A DNA stretch of 64,000 nt from Desulfacinum hydrothermale DSM 13146 (GTDB lineage: Bacteria; Desulfobacterota; Syntrophobacteria; Syntrophobacterales; DSM-9756), in assembly GCF_900176285.1 (NCBI RefSeq), contig NZ_FWXF01000003.1, positions 2,501 through 66,500 of the forward strand. The letters run 5' to 3'. The notes below the pieces were generated by a model that did no database searches, was not told the origin of the DNA, and was given only the letters and a program-made list of their open reading frames with translations. Below are positions 1-8,487 of this stretch, piece by piece. A program made the position numbers and the translations under genes. The first letter of the stretch is position 1; every line of letters starts with the position of its first letter.

Positions 1-157
1 CCCCTACTGTAGGTTATCTAAGAACTCAAAAAGGGCCGCATGACTCAGTGAAACTATATTATCGGAAATTCCAAAAGATGCCGATAGGCCATGCTTGGAC
101 AGGCTGCTAGAGCGGCCGGAAATCGATCACGTCAAGCCACTCGAGGTGAATGAACCC

Positions 158-1537
158 ATGAGCTCTTCCGCGAACTTGCCATCACTCTTTTCAAGTTCAT
201 GGCGAAGGCTGGGAAGCCTTCGACTCACATTGTTCCTCTTCTTCATTCTCACCATCGGTTGCGTGGTGGGCACGTTGTTTCCCCAGGGAGTGGGACAAAG
301 AGAGCTCCTTTCTCAGTTTTCCCCTCGCATCGTGCGCTGGATCCTGGCCCTCCAGCTCCACGATCTCTATCATTCGCCCTGGTTCCAGGCGCTGTTGGGG
401 CTACTGAGCATCAACCTCATTGTGTGCACCATCCAGCGCTTTCCCAAGACCGTGGCTCTGCTCCAGCACCGGGAGGAGTTTCTCGATCCCCGCAAGCTGA
501 GCAAGTTCTCCCTCAGCCGATCCTTCACCGTGTGCGGCGACCTGGCTCGGGTCCGCCAGCACGCCGAACGGGTGGTACGGGACGCCGTGGGTTCGCCCCG
601 TCACTTGCACGCGCCCCAGGACTCCTTTGCCCTTCTGGCGGAATCGGGGCGTTGGACCCGCTACATGGTCTATGTGGTGCATGTGAGTGTGCTCATCATC
701 TTTTTCGGCGCCCTTCTGGGGTCCCTCTACGGCTTCAAAGGCATGATGAACGTGGTGGAAGGAGAAACCAACAACCGCGTTTCCCTCTTTCGAGAACATA
801 AGCAGGTGGTGCTTCCCTTTCAGGTGCGCTGTGACGACTTCGATGTCTCTTTCTACGACACGGGAGCCCCCAAGGAATTTCGATCAGATCTGGCGATCTT
901 GGAAGACGGCCGTGAGGTGCTCCACCGATCCATCCGGGTCAACGATCCCCTCACCTATAAGGGAGTTACCTTTTACCAGGCCTCCTACGGCGCCATCCTT
1001 AAGACAGCCAAGGTGCAATTCACGGACAAGGAAGGAGGAACCTCCTTCGCGATGGATCTGTCTTTTCGCGCTCCTGTCCCCTTCGGGGACACGGGCCGCC
1101 TTGTGGAGCTGGTGGACTTTGCAGAAGACTTCAACGGCTTCGGGAAGGCGGTGGCCATCGTTACCTACAAGGAAGGGGAACAGCCCAAAGGGTCCTGGAT
1201 TCTCGTGGATCGCCCCCATTTCCATGGAAACCGTGTGGCGGGCTACGCTGTTCAGGTCTTGGATCTGAACCAGGCCCACTACACGGGCCTGCAGGTCAAG
1301 CGGGATCCGGGCGTGACCATCGTCATCACCGGCTTTATTCTGCTCCTGATCGGCCTTGTGACCACGTTTTACACCCAGCACCGCAAGATCTATGTATGGG
1401 CCCAGGCCTCCAATCCGGGCACGACCGTCATCTTGGCCGCCCGAACCACCAAGAAAAGCCTTGCCTTCGAAAAGGAATTCCAACATCTTTGTGAGCGCGT
1501 GCGCGCGCTGGACGCAACCGCTCGAAAGGAGTCATAG
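158..1537 (+). CDS. resB: ResB-like system II cytochrome c biogenesis protein
   Basis: Membrane protein of the ResB/Ccs1 family, which with CcsB carries heme across the membrane and attaches it to apocytochromes c in the periplasm. Hydrophobic segments are visible near residues 20-45, 75-95, 175-200 and about 410-430, with a large periplasmic domain between the last two, as in ResB. I chose the ATG at 158 rather than the upstream in-frame start near 95, because a GAGGTGAA ribosome site lies about 7 bases before it and the N-terminus (SSWRRLGSLRLTLFLFF) then fits the family. The product is about 459 residues. Six bases separate it from ccsB, so the two are surely co-transcribed. Confidence 0.9.
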   Translation: MSSSANLPSLFSSSWRRLGSLRLTLFLFFILTIGCVVGTLFPQGVGQRELLSQFSPRIVRWILALQLHDLYHSPWFQALLGLLSINLIVCTIQRFPKTVALLQHREEFLDPRKLSKFSLSRSFTVCGDLARVRQHAERVVRDAVGSPRHLHAPQDSFALLAESGRWTRYMVYVVHVSVLIIFFGALLGSLYGFKGMMNVVEGETNNRVSLFREHKQVVLPFQVRCDDFDVSFYDTGAPKEFRSDLAILEDGREVLHRSIRVNDPLTYKGVTFYQASYGAILKTAKVQFTDKEGGTSFAMDLSFRAPVPFGDTGRLVELVDFAEDFNGFGKAVAIVTYKEGEQPKGSWILVDRPHFHGNRVAGYAVQVLDLNQAHYTGLQVKRDPGVTIVITGFILLLIGLVTTFYTQHRKIYVWAQASNPGTTVILAARTTKKSLAFEKEFQHLCERVRALDATARKES

Positions 1538-1543
1538 ATCGAG

Positions 1544-2392
1544 ATGAACAGTTCCCAGATTCTGGCCTACACCACTTTCGCTTACCTGGCCACCAGCTTT
1601 TTGTACCTGGCCGGCGTGACCTTTCGATCCCCCAAGGCCCTCCGTGCCGCCTCATGGACCGCCCTGGCGGCCGTTATCATCAACGTGGCAGGCATCCTGT
1701 TGCGCTGGAAGGAATCCTACGACCTGGGCTACGGCCACGCTCCGCTGTCCAATCTGTACGAGTCGCTGGTCTTCGGTGCCGCCTGTGTCATGGGCATCTA
1801 CCTGGTGATGGAAAAAAAGACCGGGCACCGCGCCCTGGGCGTGGTACCCTCGCTGCTGGCGTTTCTCGCCATGGCGTACGCCTCCTTTTCGCCCGATGTG
1901 TCGTCCAGGATCCAGCCGCTCCTGCCCGCCCTCAAAAGCAACTGGCTCATCGCCCATGTGATCACCTGTTTCCTCGGATATGCTGCCTTTGCGATCTCTT
2001 TTGCCATCAGCCTGGTTTACCTGTGGCAGCGGCGGCGACACGAGGCGGGCCATGCCTCGGGACGGCTTGGCTTCATCCCCGGTGTCCGTGAACTGGACGA
2101 ATATAACTACCAGGTGATCCTTTTTGGCTTTCTGTGGCTTTCTGTGGGGATCATCACCGGCTCCGTCTGGGCCAACAGCGCCTGGGGATCTTATTGGAGC
2201 TGGGATCCCAAGGAGACGTGGTCGCTCATCACCTGGCTCATTTACGCGGCCGTCCTCCACGCGCGCGTCGTGCGCGGCTGGCAGGGACCGCGGGTGGCGT
2301 GGCTTTCCATGGCCGGCTTCTGCTCGGTGTTGTTCACCTACTTCGGGGTGAACTTCCTTTTGAGCGGCCTGCACAGCTACGCCACCAAATAG
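1544..2392 (+). CDS. ccsB: CcsB/ResC cytochrome c biogenesis (heme handling) protein
   Basis: Polytopic membrane protein of 282 residues from the CcsA/CcsB/ResC group, partner of ResB in the system II cytochrome c synthetase. The heme-presenting WWD-type motif is plain in WGSYWSWDPKETW near residues 210-222, followed by further membrane spans. About eight hydrophobic segments are visible. Length and motif match the family. The gene follows resB by six bases and precedes tatA, so cofactor attachment and protein export genes are grouped, which makes sense for multiheme periplasmic cytochromes of an anaerobic respirer (inference). Confidence 0.93.
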   Translation: MNSSQILAYTTFAYLATSFLYLAGVTFRSPKALRAASWTALAAVIINVAGILLRWKESYDLGYGHAPLSNLYESLVFGAACVMGIYLVMEKKTGHRALGVVPSLLAFLAMAYASFSPDVSSRIQPLLPALKSNWLIAHVITCFLGYAAFAISFAISLVYLWQRRRHEAGHASGRLGFIPGVRELDEYNYQVILFGFLWLSVGIITGSVWANSAWGSYWSWDPKETWSLITWLIYAAVLHARVVRGWQGPRVAWLSMAGFCSVLFTYFGVNFLLSGLHSYATK

Positions 2393-2436
2393 GGCCGTCC
2401 GCCAACGACCTACGAAGGACGGAGGGACACAGCGCC

Positions 2437-2661
2437 ATGGTATTCGGCCTTGGAGCACCTGAACTTCTGGTCATTCTGTGCATTGTCATCTTCATTTACG
2501 GCGGCAAACGGGTCGCCGACGTGGGGCGTGGATTGGGCGAGAGCGTCACCCAATTCAAAAAGGCCTTTCGGCCTGAGTCTGAGCAGGTGCAGGATGTGGA
2601 ATTTCATGAGGTGACCCCACCAGACGACGACCCCGCGCCCGACGGCGAGAAGGGAGAGTGA
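2437..2661 (+). CDS. tatA: TatA/E twin-arginine translocase pore subunit
   Basis: Small protein of 74 residues with one N-terminal membrane helix ([20 protein letters not shown]), then an amphipathic helix ([19 protein letters not shown]) and an acidic tail. This is the TatA/TatE plan for the subunit that forms the protein-conducting part of the Tat translocon. The ATG at 2437 is preceded by a GGAGGGA ribosome site. The following gene is a second TatA/B-like protein, starting two bases after this stop, so the pair plus tatC forms a standard tatABC set. TatA rather than TatB is assigned from the short length and the FGLGAPELL start. Confidence 0.88.
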   Translation: MVFGLGAPELLVILCIVIFIYGGKRVADVGRGLGESVTQFKKAFRPESEQVQDVEFHEVTPPDDDPAPDGEKGE

Positions 2662-2663
2662 AC

Positions 2664-3035
2664 ATGTTCGGCATTGGATTCCCGGAATTGCTGCTCATCC
2701 TGGCCATCGCGCTCATCGTGGTGGGTCCCAATAAGCTTCCAGATCTGGCTCGAGCCCTTGGCAGGGGCTTGGCCGAATTTCGCAAGGCCACCAATGAGAT
2801 CAAGCAGACCTTCGACCAGGATGAGACCGTCCAGGAGCTTAAGAAGGAATTTCGAACCGCCCAAACCCACATGAGCTTGGAGCGGCTCACGGCACCCGAA
2901 GAGATCCCGTCGAGCGTCTCCACGGAAAAGACGGCCCGGCCTTTGGCTGCTGATGAGATTCCAGGAGAAACAGAAGGGCCTTCGGAACAATCCACGCCCT
3001 CTTCCGACACCCCCCCCCACTCAACCGGGAGTTGA
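2664..3035 (+). CDS. tatB: TatB-like twin-arginine translocase subunit
   Basis: Protein of 123 residues with a TatA/B N-terminus ([28 protein letters not shown] type), an amphipathic helix and a long Glu/Thr/Pro-rich tail. The Pro-Asn-Lys-Leu-Pro hinge and the longer C-terminus favour TatB, the TatC partner in signal-peptide recognition. The start is the ATG at 2664 with AGGGAGAG just upstream; a GTG at 2658 is an alternative. It sits between tatA and tatC with nearly no spacing, so it is co-translated. TatA versus TatB assignment in this family rests partly on context. Confidence 0.82.
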   Translation: MFGIGFPELLLILAIALIVVGPNKLPDLARALGRGLAEFRKATNEIKQTFDQDETVQELKKEFRTAQTHMSLERLTAPEEIPSSVSTEKTARPLAADEIPGETEGPSEQSTPSSDTPPHSTGS

Positions 3036-3043
3036 AAGGTTCC

Positions 3044-3823
3044 ATGAGCACCGAGCAGGATCGCATGCCCTTTACCGAGCATCTGGAGGAGCTGCGCAAG
3101 CGCTTGATCACTTGCGCCATCGCCGTGGGGATCGGCTTTGTCATCTGCTACTTTTTCAAGGAGAAGATCTTTGCGTGGCTCATGAAGCCGCTCATCGATG
3201 CCCTGCCTGCCGATGGAAGCCGCAAGCTGATCTACACCGCTCCCCACGAAGCCTTTCTCACCTACCTGAAGGTGTCCTTCTTGGCCGGAGTGGGCCTTGC
3301 CGTGCCCGTCATCCTCTTTCAATTTTGGCGTTTTGTGGCTCCGGGCCTTTACGAACACGAACGCCGCTACCTGTACCCCATCGTCATCCTTTCCACCGTC
3401 TTTTTCCTGGGAGGCGCGCTTTTCGGCTACTACGTGGTCTTTCCCTACGGATTCCAGTTTTTCGCCTCCTTTGCCACGGAGCTCATCGCTCCCATGATCA
3501 GCACCAAGGAATTCTTGTCCTTTGCCACCCGGCTTCTTTTTGCCTTCGGGATCATCTTTGAGCTCCCGCTCATTACCTTCTTTTTGGCCAAACTCGGGCT
3601 CATCAGCTCATCTTTTCTGCGTCGTCAGCGAAAGTACGCGATTTTGCTCATTTTCGTGGTGGCCGCCTTCTTCACACCACCGGACGTCTTCACTCAAATC
3701 CTCATGGCGGGCCCGCTGCTCATTCTCTACGAGATGAGCGTGTGGATCGCGCATTTTTTCGGCAAGAAGGAAGAAGCGGATGACACCGCCCAAGCTGAAG
3801 AAGAGACCGCCCCAACCGGGTAA
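3044..3823 (+). CDS. tatC: TatC twin-arginine translocase receptor subunit
   Basis: Polytopic membrane protein of 259 residues. The start MPFTEHLEELRKRLI holds the conserved TatC N-terminal motif (HLEELR) that binds twin-arginine signal peptides. Six hydrophobic spans follow, with FQFWRFVAPGLYEHERR in the conserved first cytoplasmic loop region. The ATG at 3044 is used; it lies eight bases after the tatB stop. The acidic C-terminal tail (KKEEADDTAQAEEE) is variable in the family. It closes the tat part of the operon; rdgB follows after 32 bases. Confidence 0.95.
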   Translation: MSTEQDRMPFTEHLEELRKRLITCAIAVGIGFVICYFFKEKIFAWLMKPLIDALPADGSRKLIYTAPHEAFLTYLKVSFLAGVGLAVPVILFQFWRFVAPGLYEHERRYLYPIVILSTVFFLGGALFGYYVVFPYGFQFFASFATELIAPMISTKEFLSFATRLLFAFGIIFELPLITFFLAKLGLISSSFLRRQRKYAILLIFVVAAFFTPPDVFTQILMAGPLLILYEMSVWIAHFFGKKEEADDTAQAEEETAPTG

Positions 3824-3855
3824 ATAACATGCGATCGAGGGGAGGAACCCGTTTG

Positions 3856-4521
3856 ATGAATGCCATCACCATCGTCATTGCCACGCGCAACAAAGGAAAA
3901 ACGGCGGAGATTCGAGAACTGCTCAAGGACTATCCCGTGGAAATCAAGGATGTGACCGACTTCGGCCCCATCCCGGAACCGATGGAAGACGGGAAAGACT
4001 TCGATGAAAACGCCTACAAGAAGGCCCACTTCACCGCGCGGGTCCTGGGACTCCCGGCATTGGCCGACGATTCCGGACTGGAGGTGGAGGCCCTGGGGGG
4101 CGCCCCCGGTGTCCATTCGGCCCGCTATGCCGGCCCCGACGCCGATGACGTTAAAAACAATGAGAAACTGCTCCAGGCCATGGCAGGCAAGTCCAACAGG
4201 CGGGCCCGCTTCGTGTGCGTCCTGTCCCTGGCGGTTCCCACCGGCCCGGCGCTCACCTATGAAGCCGTCTGTGAGGGAGAAATCACCCACGAACTGCGTG
4301 GAACCCATGGGTTTGGATACGACCCCGTCTTTTACTACCCGCCCCTGGGCAAGACCTTCGCCGAGATGACCCTGGAGGAGAAGTCCTCGGTGAGTCACCG
4401 TGGTAAGGCGCTCCGGGAATTCCGGGACGAATTCGACAAGGTGATGGTCTGGTTAAGACAACGTCTGGAAGAAGAAAAGCGAATGCTCGTGGGCGATATC
4501 TGCCAACACGACCATTCGTAA
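3856..4521 (+). CDS. rdgB: XTP/dITP pyrophosphatase (non-canonical purine NTPase)
   Basis: HAM1/RdgB family enzyme of about 221 residues that hydrolyses XTP, dITP and ITP to the monophosphate and pyrophosphate, keeping aberrant purines out of DNA. Family signatures are IVIATRNKGKTAEIRELL at the N-terminus, ALADDSGLEVEALGGAPGVHSARYAG in the centre and HGFGYDPVFYYPPLGKTFAEMTLEEKSSVSHRGKAL near the C-terminus. The ATG at 3856 with a GGGGAGG site at 3838-3845 is preferred to the upstream ATG at 3829. The C-terminus runs about 20 residues beyond the usual end. Confidence 0.94.
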   Translation: MNAITIVIATRNKGKTAEIRELLKDYPVEIKDVTDFGPIPEPMEDGKDFDENAYKKAHFTARVLGLPALADDSGLEVEALGGAPGVHSARYAGPDADDVKNNEKLLQAMAGKSNRRARFVCVLSLAVPTGPALTYEAVCEGEITHELRGTHGFGYDPVFYYPPLGKTFAEMTLEEKSSVSHRGKALREFRDEFDKVMVWLRQRLEEEKRMLVGDICQHDHS

Positions 4522-4615
4522 CCCGGGGTCCGTGATCCGCCACGTGGATTGGCAGGTGCAAGCGGGAAAAACCACTCTCCCGCCGCCGGGCGGAGGCCAA
4601 TCGGCCGAGGGGTCC

Positions 4616-5176
4616 ATGGCGAACGCCCCCCCAGATGAAAGCCCTTCTCTCCAAGCGTTCCAAGACGCCTGGGCGCATTTAAGAAAGTGCGCCCAGGAAT
4701 TCCTCAATGGCTGGAAGCAAGACGGAATCCCGCCCCGCTGGGCGCTTCTGCAATCGCTCCGAAAGCTCGACCGAACCCGGATAGCTCTTTTGGGCGACGA
4801 CCTGCCCTTTCCGTTCATGCCCCGCATGTACCTGGCCACCTTGGACGACGGGTGGGGCCATGGCCTGGACGCGATCGAGCTGGCAGGTCGCGGCCTTGGC
4901 GCCCCCGTTCGCCGGCTGGGGCTTATGATGGCACCGGAGCAGATCCTGGCCGCCTGCGTGGCCGAACCGCCCCACATCCTGGGGCTGACGGTGCTTCACA
5001 ACGATTCCGAACCGGCACTGGCCCGCATCTGTAGGGGCATCCCTCCCCAGACCGCCGTCCTCGGCGGCGGCACCGCCTTTTCCCTGGACCCCGACCTGGC
5101 ACAGCGGACGGGCGTTCACAAGGTGGCGCGCCATGCGCGAGACTTCCTCCACTTCCTTCTCACCTACGCACCGTAA
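4616..5176 (+). CDS. B12-binding-fold protein without the canonical cobalt-ligand His
   Basis: About 186 residues. Residues from roughly 60 on look like a cobalamin-binding Rossmann-type domain: a LATLDDGWGHG loop, then VRRLGLMMAPEQILAACVAEPPHILGLTVLH, then AVLGGGTAF. These match the order DxHxxG, 'LG...PEEIV..A....ADVVGLS', 'VGG' of MtaC/MetH-type domains. The canonical DxHxxG is not present: the position of the His holds Trp, and a His falls two residues later. Cobalamin binding in base-off/His-on form is therefore doubtful. The N-terminal 60 residues are helical and could be a cap-like bundle. The GTG at 4532 is an alternative start. Function is unknown. Confidence 0.6.
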   Translation: MANAPPDESPSLQAFQDAWAHLRKCAQEFLNGWKQDGIPPRWALLQSLRKLDRTRIALLGDDLPFPFMPRMYLATLDDGWGHGLDAIELAGRGLGAPVRRLGLMMAPEQILAACVAEPPHILGLTVLHNDSEPALARICRGIPPQTAVLGGGTAFSLDPDLAQRTGVHKVARHARDFLHFLLTYAP

Positions 5177-5586
5177 AGCTTCTTCCACGGTTCACGGCGG
5201 CGGCGCTGCACATCGGAAAGGGCCAAATAGAGCGCCCCCACCGCCAATTCAGCACAGTGAAAGTGTCCGTCCGGCAAGGTTTCCAGAAAGGCTGCCACCT
5301 CCTCTGGACGAATGTCCCAGGCCTCCTCCAGACGCCGCCCTTCGGCCATCTCGGCGACCGTGTTGGCACAGGCCACGGTATTGAGGCACCCGTTCACCTG
5401 AAAGGACACGCGCCGCACCCGGTCCCCGTCCATCATGACGAAGAACTCCACCGTATCGCCGCACTCTCCCGTGCGTTTTCCGATTCCGTCCGGAGACGCC
5501 ATGGTCTCCATGCGATCCGTGCGCAAAGCCATTTCCAAAAACCGAACCGAATGATCCTGCCAAAGGTTGCGCTCTGACTTCTCCAT
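5164..5586 (-). CDS. IscU/NifU_N-like iron-sulfur cluster scaffold protein
   Basis: About 140 residues of the IscU/NifU N-terminal fold, a scaffold on which Fe-S clusters are built before transfer. The three ligand cysteines and the conserved Asp are placed as in IscU: Cys42 and Asp44 in GECGDTV, Cys67 in VNGCLNT, Cys111 in HFHCAEL. An extra Cys73 follows the second ligand. The ATG at 5586 follows an AAGGAGGGTG site, so the upstream extension is rejected. No IscS, HscA or ferredoxin is adjacent, so this is a lone scaffold. Its 3' end overlaps the convergent gene by 13 bases. Confidence 0.82.
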   Translation of the reverse strand: MEKSERNLWQDHSVRFLEMALRTDRMETMASPDGIGKRTGECGDTVEFFVMMDGDRVRRVSFQVNGCLNTVACANTVAEMAEGRRLEEAWDIRPEEVAAFLETLPDGHFHCAELAVGALYLALSDVQRRRREPWKKLYGA

Positions 5587-5838
5587 GGTTGTTCCACCCT
5601 CCTTATCTTTCCCGTGGGGCTCATGCACTCGAACCGCACCGATGGTCTCCAAGGCCTTGGAAGACCCTACGTGAACAACGCTATTACCAACCCGCTCGCC
5701 GCCCGTAAAGAGGTGAAACCCCCTTCCCCCCTTTTTCCGCCTTCTTCCTTTCGACTATCATTAAAGACGTGGAACGATTGAACGGGCGTGGGCCATCAGG
5801 CCCCTGAAATCCCCTTTTTTTCCGCAGGAGGCGGAGAC

Positions 5839-7014
5839 ATGGCATCCGTAAAACCCAATACCAAGACGCTGGCGGTTCTGACGGGCGGCGGCGACGTACC
5901 TGGCCTCAACCCATGCATCAAGACCCTGGTCTACCGCTCCATCGACGAAGGCTATCGCGTTCTGGGCATCCGACGGGGCTGGGCCGGGCTGTTGGAATAC
6001 CGACCGGAAGTACCCCAAAGCTTCGACCGTTGTCTCCAATGGCTCGAAAAGAACACGGTTCGAACGATCGACCGCACCGGCGGCACCTACCTGCACACAT
6101 CCCGGACCAACCCGGGAGCCGTGCGTTACAAGGAGGCGCCGGACTTTCTCAAGGACGCCTTCTCTTCCCCGGAAGAACGGAAAGATTTTACCGAACACAT
6201 CCTCAAGAATCTGGACGCATTGGGGGTGGATATCCTGGTGGCCATCGGCGGAGACGACACCTTGAGCTATGCCGTGCGCCTCCATGAGGAAGGCTTTCCC
6301 GTACTGGCCATCCCCAAGACCATGGACAACGACGTCTTCGGCACCGATTATTGCATCGGCTTCTCCACGGCCATCACGCGCAGCGTCAACTTCATCCACG
6401 CCCTGCGCACCTCCACCGGATCCCATGAACGCATCGCCGTCATCGAACTCTTCGGGCGCAACTGTGGGGAAACCTCCCTGGTGAGTGCCTATCTGTCGGG
6501 GGTGGACCGGGCCATCATCAGCGAGGTCCCCTTCGATCCCCACCGCCTGGCCGACCTCATCATGGAGGACAAGCGGCGCAATCCCAGCAATTATGCCATG
6601 CTCACCATCAGCGAGGGGGCCCGCATGACGGGCGGCGCCGTGCTGGAACACGGCGAGGCCGATGCTTATGGGCACCGAAAGCTCGGCGGCATCGGCCTCA
6701 GGACGGGAGACATCCTGAAAAAACTCACGGGCGAAGGCATCATCTATCAGCAACTTTCCTATCTCATGCGAAGCGGCGCCCCGGACTCCCTGGATCTCAT
6801 GGTGGCGGTGAATTTCGCCCACATGACGGTGGATCTGGCGCTGCGCCGAAATTTCGGCCGGTTGGTGGCGCTGAGTCAGGGTACCTACACGGACATGCCC
6901 GTGAGCATCCTCACTTCGGGAATGAAACGGGTGGACGTCCACGAACTCTACGACGTGGACCAATACCGGCCCAAGGTCCGTCATGTGATGGGCAAACCCA
7001 TGTTTCTCTACTGA
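5839..7014 (+). CDS. 6-phosphofructokinase, pyrophosphate-type signature
   Basis: Phosphofructokinase of 391 residues acting on fructose 6-phosphate in glycolysis/gluconeogenesis. The phosphate loop is [14 protein letters not shown] (residues 14-27) and the catalytic motif is PKTMDND (159-165). The donor-discriminating sites are Asp140 in GGDDT (137-141) and Lys160. In this family Gly at the first site goes with ATP, while Asp plus Lys is the signature of pyrophosphate-dependent enzymes, so a reversible PPi-PFK is the best inference. The start follows a CAGGAGGCGGAG site. A minority of Asp/Lys enzymes could still take other donors, and sequence alone does not settle it. Confidence 0.88.
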   Translation: MASVKPNTKTLAVLTGGGDVPGLNPCIKTLVYRSIDEGYRVLGIRRGWAGLLEYRPEVPQSFDRCLQWLEKNTVRTIDRTGGTYLHTSRTNPGAVRYKEAPDFLKDAFSSPEERKDFTEHILKNLDALGVDILVAIGGDDTLSYAVRLHEEGFPVLAIPKTMDNDVFGTDYCIGFSTAITRSVNFIHALRTSTGSHERIAVIELFGRNCGETSLVSAYLSGVDRAIISEVPFDPHRLADLIMEDKRRNPSNYAMLTISEGARMTGGAVLEHGEADAYGHRKLGGIGLRTGDILKKLTGEGIIYQQLSYLMRSGAPDSLDLMVAVNFAHMTVDLALRRNFGRLVALSQGTYTDMPVSILTSGMKRVDVHELYDVDQYRPKVRHVMGKPMFLY

Positions 7015-7056
7015 GAGGCGGCAGCCGAGACGTGGAAGGGCCATCCATACCACTGC

Positions 7057-7100
7057 AAACGAAAAACGAAAGGAAAAGGGCGGGACACCGGGGTCCCGCC
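7057..7100 (-). terminator. Rho-independent terminator for the permease gene
   Basis: The inverted repeat GGCGGGAC / GTCCCGCC (7079-7086 and 7093-7100) forms an 8-bp stem with a six-base loop. Read on the minus strand it is followed by a T-rich run (TTTTCCTTTCGTTTTTCG). It lies just after the minus-strand permease stop. On the plus strand no T-run follows, so it serves the minus strand. Confidence 0.75.
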
Positions 7101-7133
7101 GCCACGATCTCCCAAGCCTCAGCGTGCGCTCGG

Positions 7134-8393
7134 TTACCTTGGAGTCGCGGCTTTGGATAGGAGCCAATAGAGGAGAGCCGCGCTCAGCAGCCCAGGAAGA
7201 GACGATCCCACGGCCCACCCACCGTGCAGCGCCCACTGGTAGATGCCAAAGCCCACGGCCCATGCCACCATGGCTTTCGGGTGGAAGCCGCCCGCATACC
7301 AATACACTCCAGGCCCTTCCAGGGCCGCCCCCTCATAGTGCATGCCTCGAACAAGGAAGTAGTCGGCCAGCACCACGCCAAAGATGGGGCAGAAGAGGGA
7401 CCCGATGAAGAGGAGAAAATTTTCGTACTGGGTCACTGGAAAGATGAGGGCAAGTAGAGTCCCCAAAAGCCCCCCCAATACAATTCCGCGTTTTTCTTTC
7501 AGGGCCGGGGCAAAGTTGAGCGCCGAGACGGCCGTGGAGTAGATGTCCAAAAACGTGGTGGTGAAGGTGGAAAAGACCACGATGATCAGGGCCGGGGCCA
7601 CCCAGCCCATCTTCGCCATCATCTCCAAGACGATCACAGAGGGATCCTGGCCCCCCGTGGCCAGCGCCGCAGCCAGCCCCAATCCGTACATCCAGGAACT
7701 CACCACGAAGTAGCCCAGCCAGGTCCCCCAAAAACAGGATCCGGTCCGAGTGGAAAAGCGGGAATAATCCGACACCAGGGGCAGCCAGGATATGGGCATG
7801 GCGATGACCAGATCAAGCCCGACCATGAAGCCCATGTCCGACGGTCGGGCCGGTATGGACAGCAGCTTGCTCGGCGTATACTCCGCCAACACCAACCAGG
7901 TCATCACCGCACATAGCACCAGCAGGCCGGTCACACTCACCGCGTGGAGCCATTTCCAGTGGCGTTGGCCTCCCAAGGCCCACAGGGTGGTGACCACACC
8001 AGAGACGCCGATCCATAAACCCGGGCTGGAAAAGGAAAGGCTTTCCCGGACCAGATTGTGCGCCGCCTCCCCGCAGATGAGCAACATCACCGCCGTCCAT
8101 CCCACAAGCTGAACCACGTTGAGAACCGACGGAAGGTACGAACCGCGCACACCGAAAGAAGGTCGCAGGCTCATCATGGTGGGGATCCCTTCGCGACTTC
8201 CAATCACTCCCCCCATGGCCAAGAAGGTGTTGCCGATCACGTGACCCAGCAAAATGGCGCCCAGCCCGGCCGCCAATCCCCAGGGGACCAACAGGCCGCC
8301 CGCCCAGATCTCGGCAAGAGACAAGCCGGCTCCCGCCCAGAGCATGAAATAGTCCAAACCGCCCATCCTTCTTTCCAAGCCGTTCTGCTGCAT
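7134..8393 (-). CDS. cytX: NCS1-family permease, CytX-type (putative hydroxymethylpyrimidine transporter)
   Basis: Integral membrane protein of 419 residues with about 12 hydrophobic segments. The N-terminal stretch (GLSLAEIWAGGLLVPWGLA, LLGHVIGNTFLAMGG, GSYLPSVLNVVQLVGWTAVM) is typical of the CytX branch of the nucleobase:cation symporter-1 family, often predicted to import the thiamine precursor hydroxymethylpyrimidine. No thiamine synthesis gene is adjacent and no clear TPP riboswitch was seen upstream, so the substrate is inferred only from family resemblance. Cytosine or another nucleobase is possible. A terminator follows. Confidence 0.8.
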   Translation of the reverse strand: MQQNGLERRMGGLDYFMLWAGAGLSLAEIWAGGLLVPWGLAAGLGAILLGHVIGNTFLAMGGVIGSREGIPTMMSLRPSFGVRGSYLPSVLNVVQLVGWTAVMLLICGEAAHNLVRESLSFSSPGLWIGVSGVVTTLWALGGQRHWKWLHAVSVTGLLVLCAVMTWLVLAEYTPSKLLSIPARPSDMGFMVGLDLVIAMPISWLPLVSDYSRFSTRTGSCFWGTWLGYFVVSSWMYGLGLAAALATGGQDPSVIVLEMMAKMGWVAPALIIVVFSTFTTTFLDIYSTAVSALNFAPALKEKRGIVLGGLLGTLLALIFPVTQYENFLLFIGSLFCPIFGVVLADYFLVRGMHYEGAALEGPGVYWYAGGFHPKAMVAWAVGFGIYQWALHGGWAVGSSLPGLLSAALLYWLLSKAATPR

Positions 8394-8487
8394 CCGCGCT
8401 CCACCTCTTCTCTCAGATTAGGGTTCCTTCCCGGTCCAGCATCTTCTCCGCACCAACCACGCAGCCGGAGGGTAACCACCTCCCGGC

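Noticed and set aside
8394-8487. TPP riboswitch upstream of the CytX-type permease
   Set aside because: A CTGAG and GAACCCTAATCTGAGA-like string occurs on the minus strand, but the order and paired stems of the THI box are not present and the space is too short.
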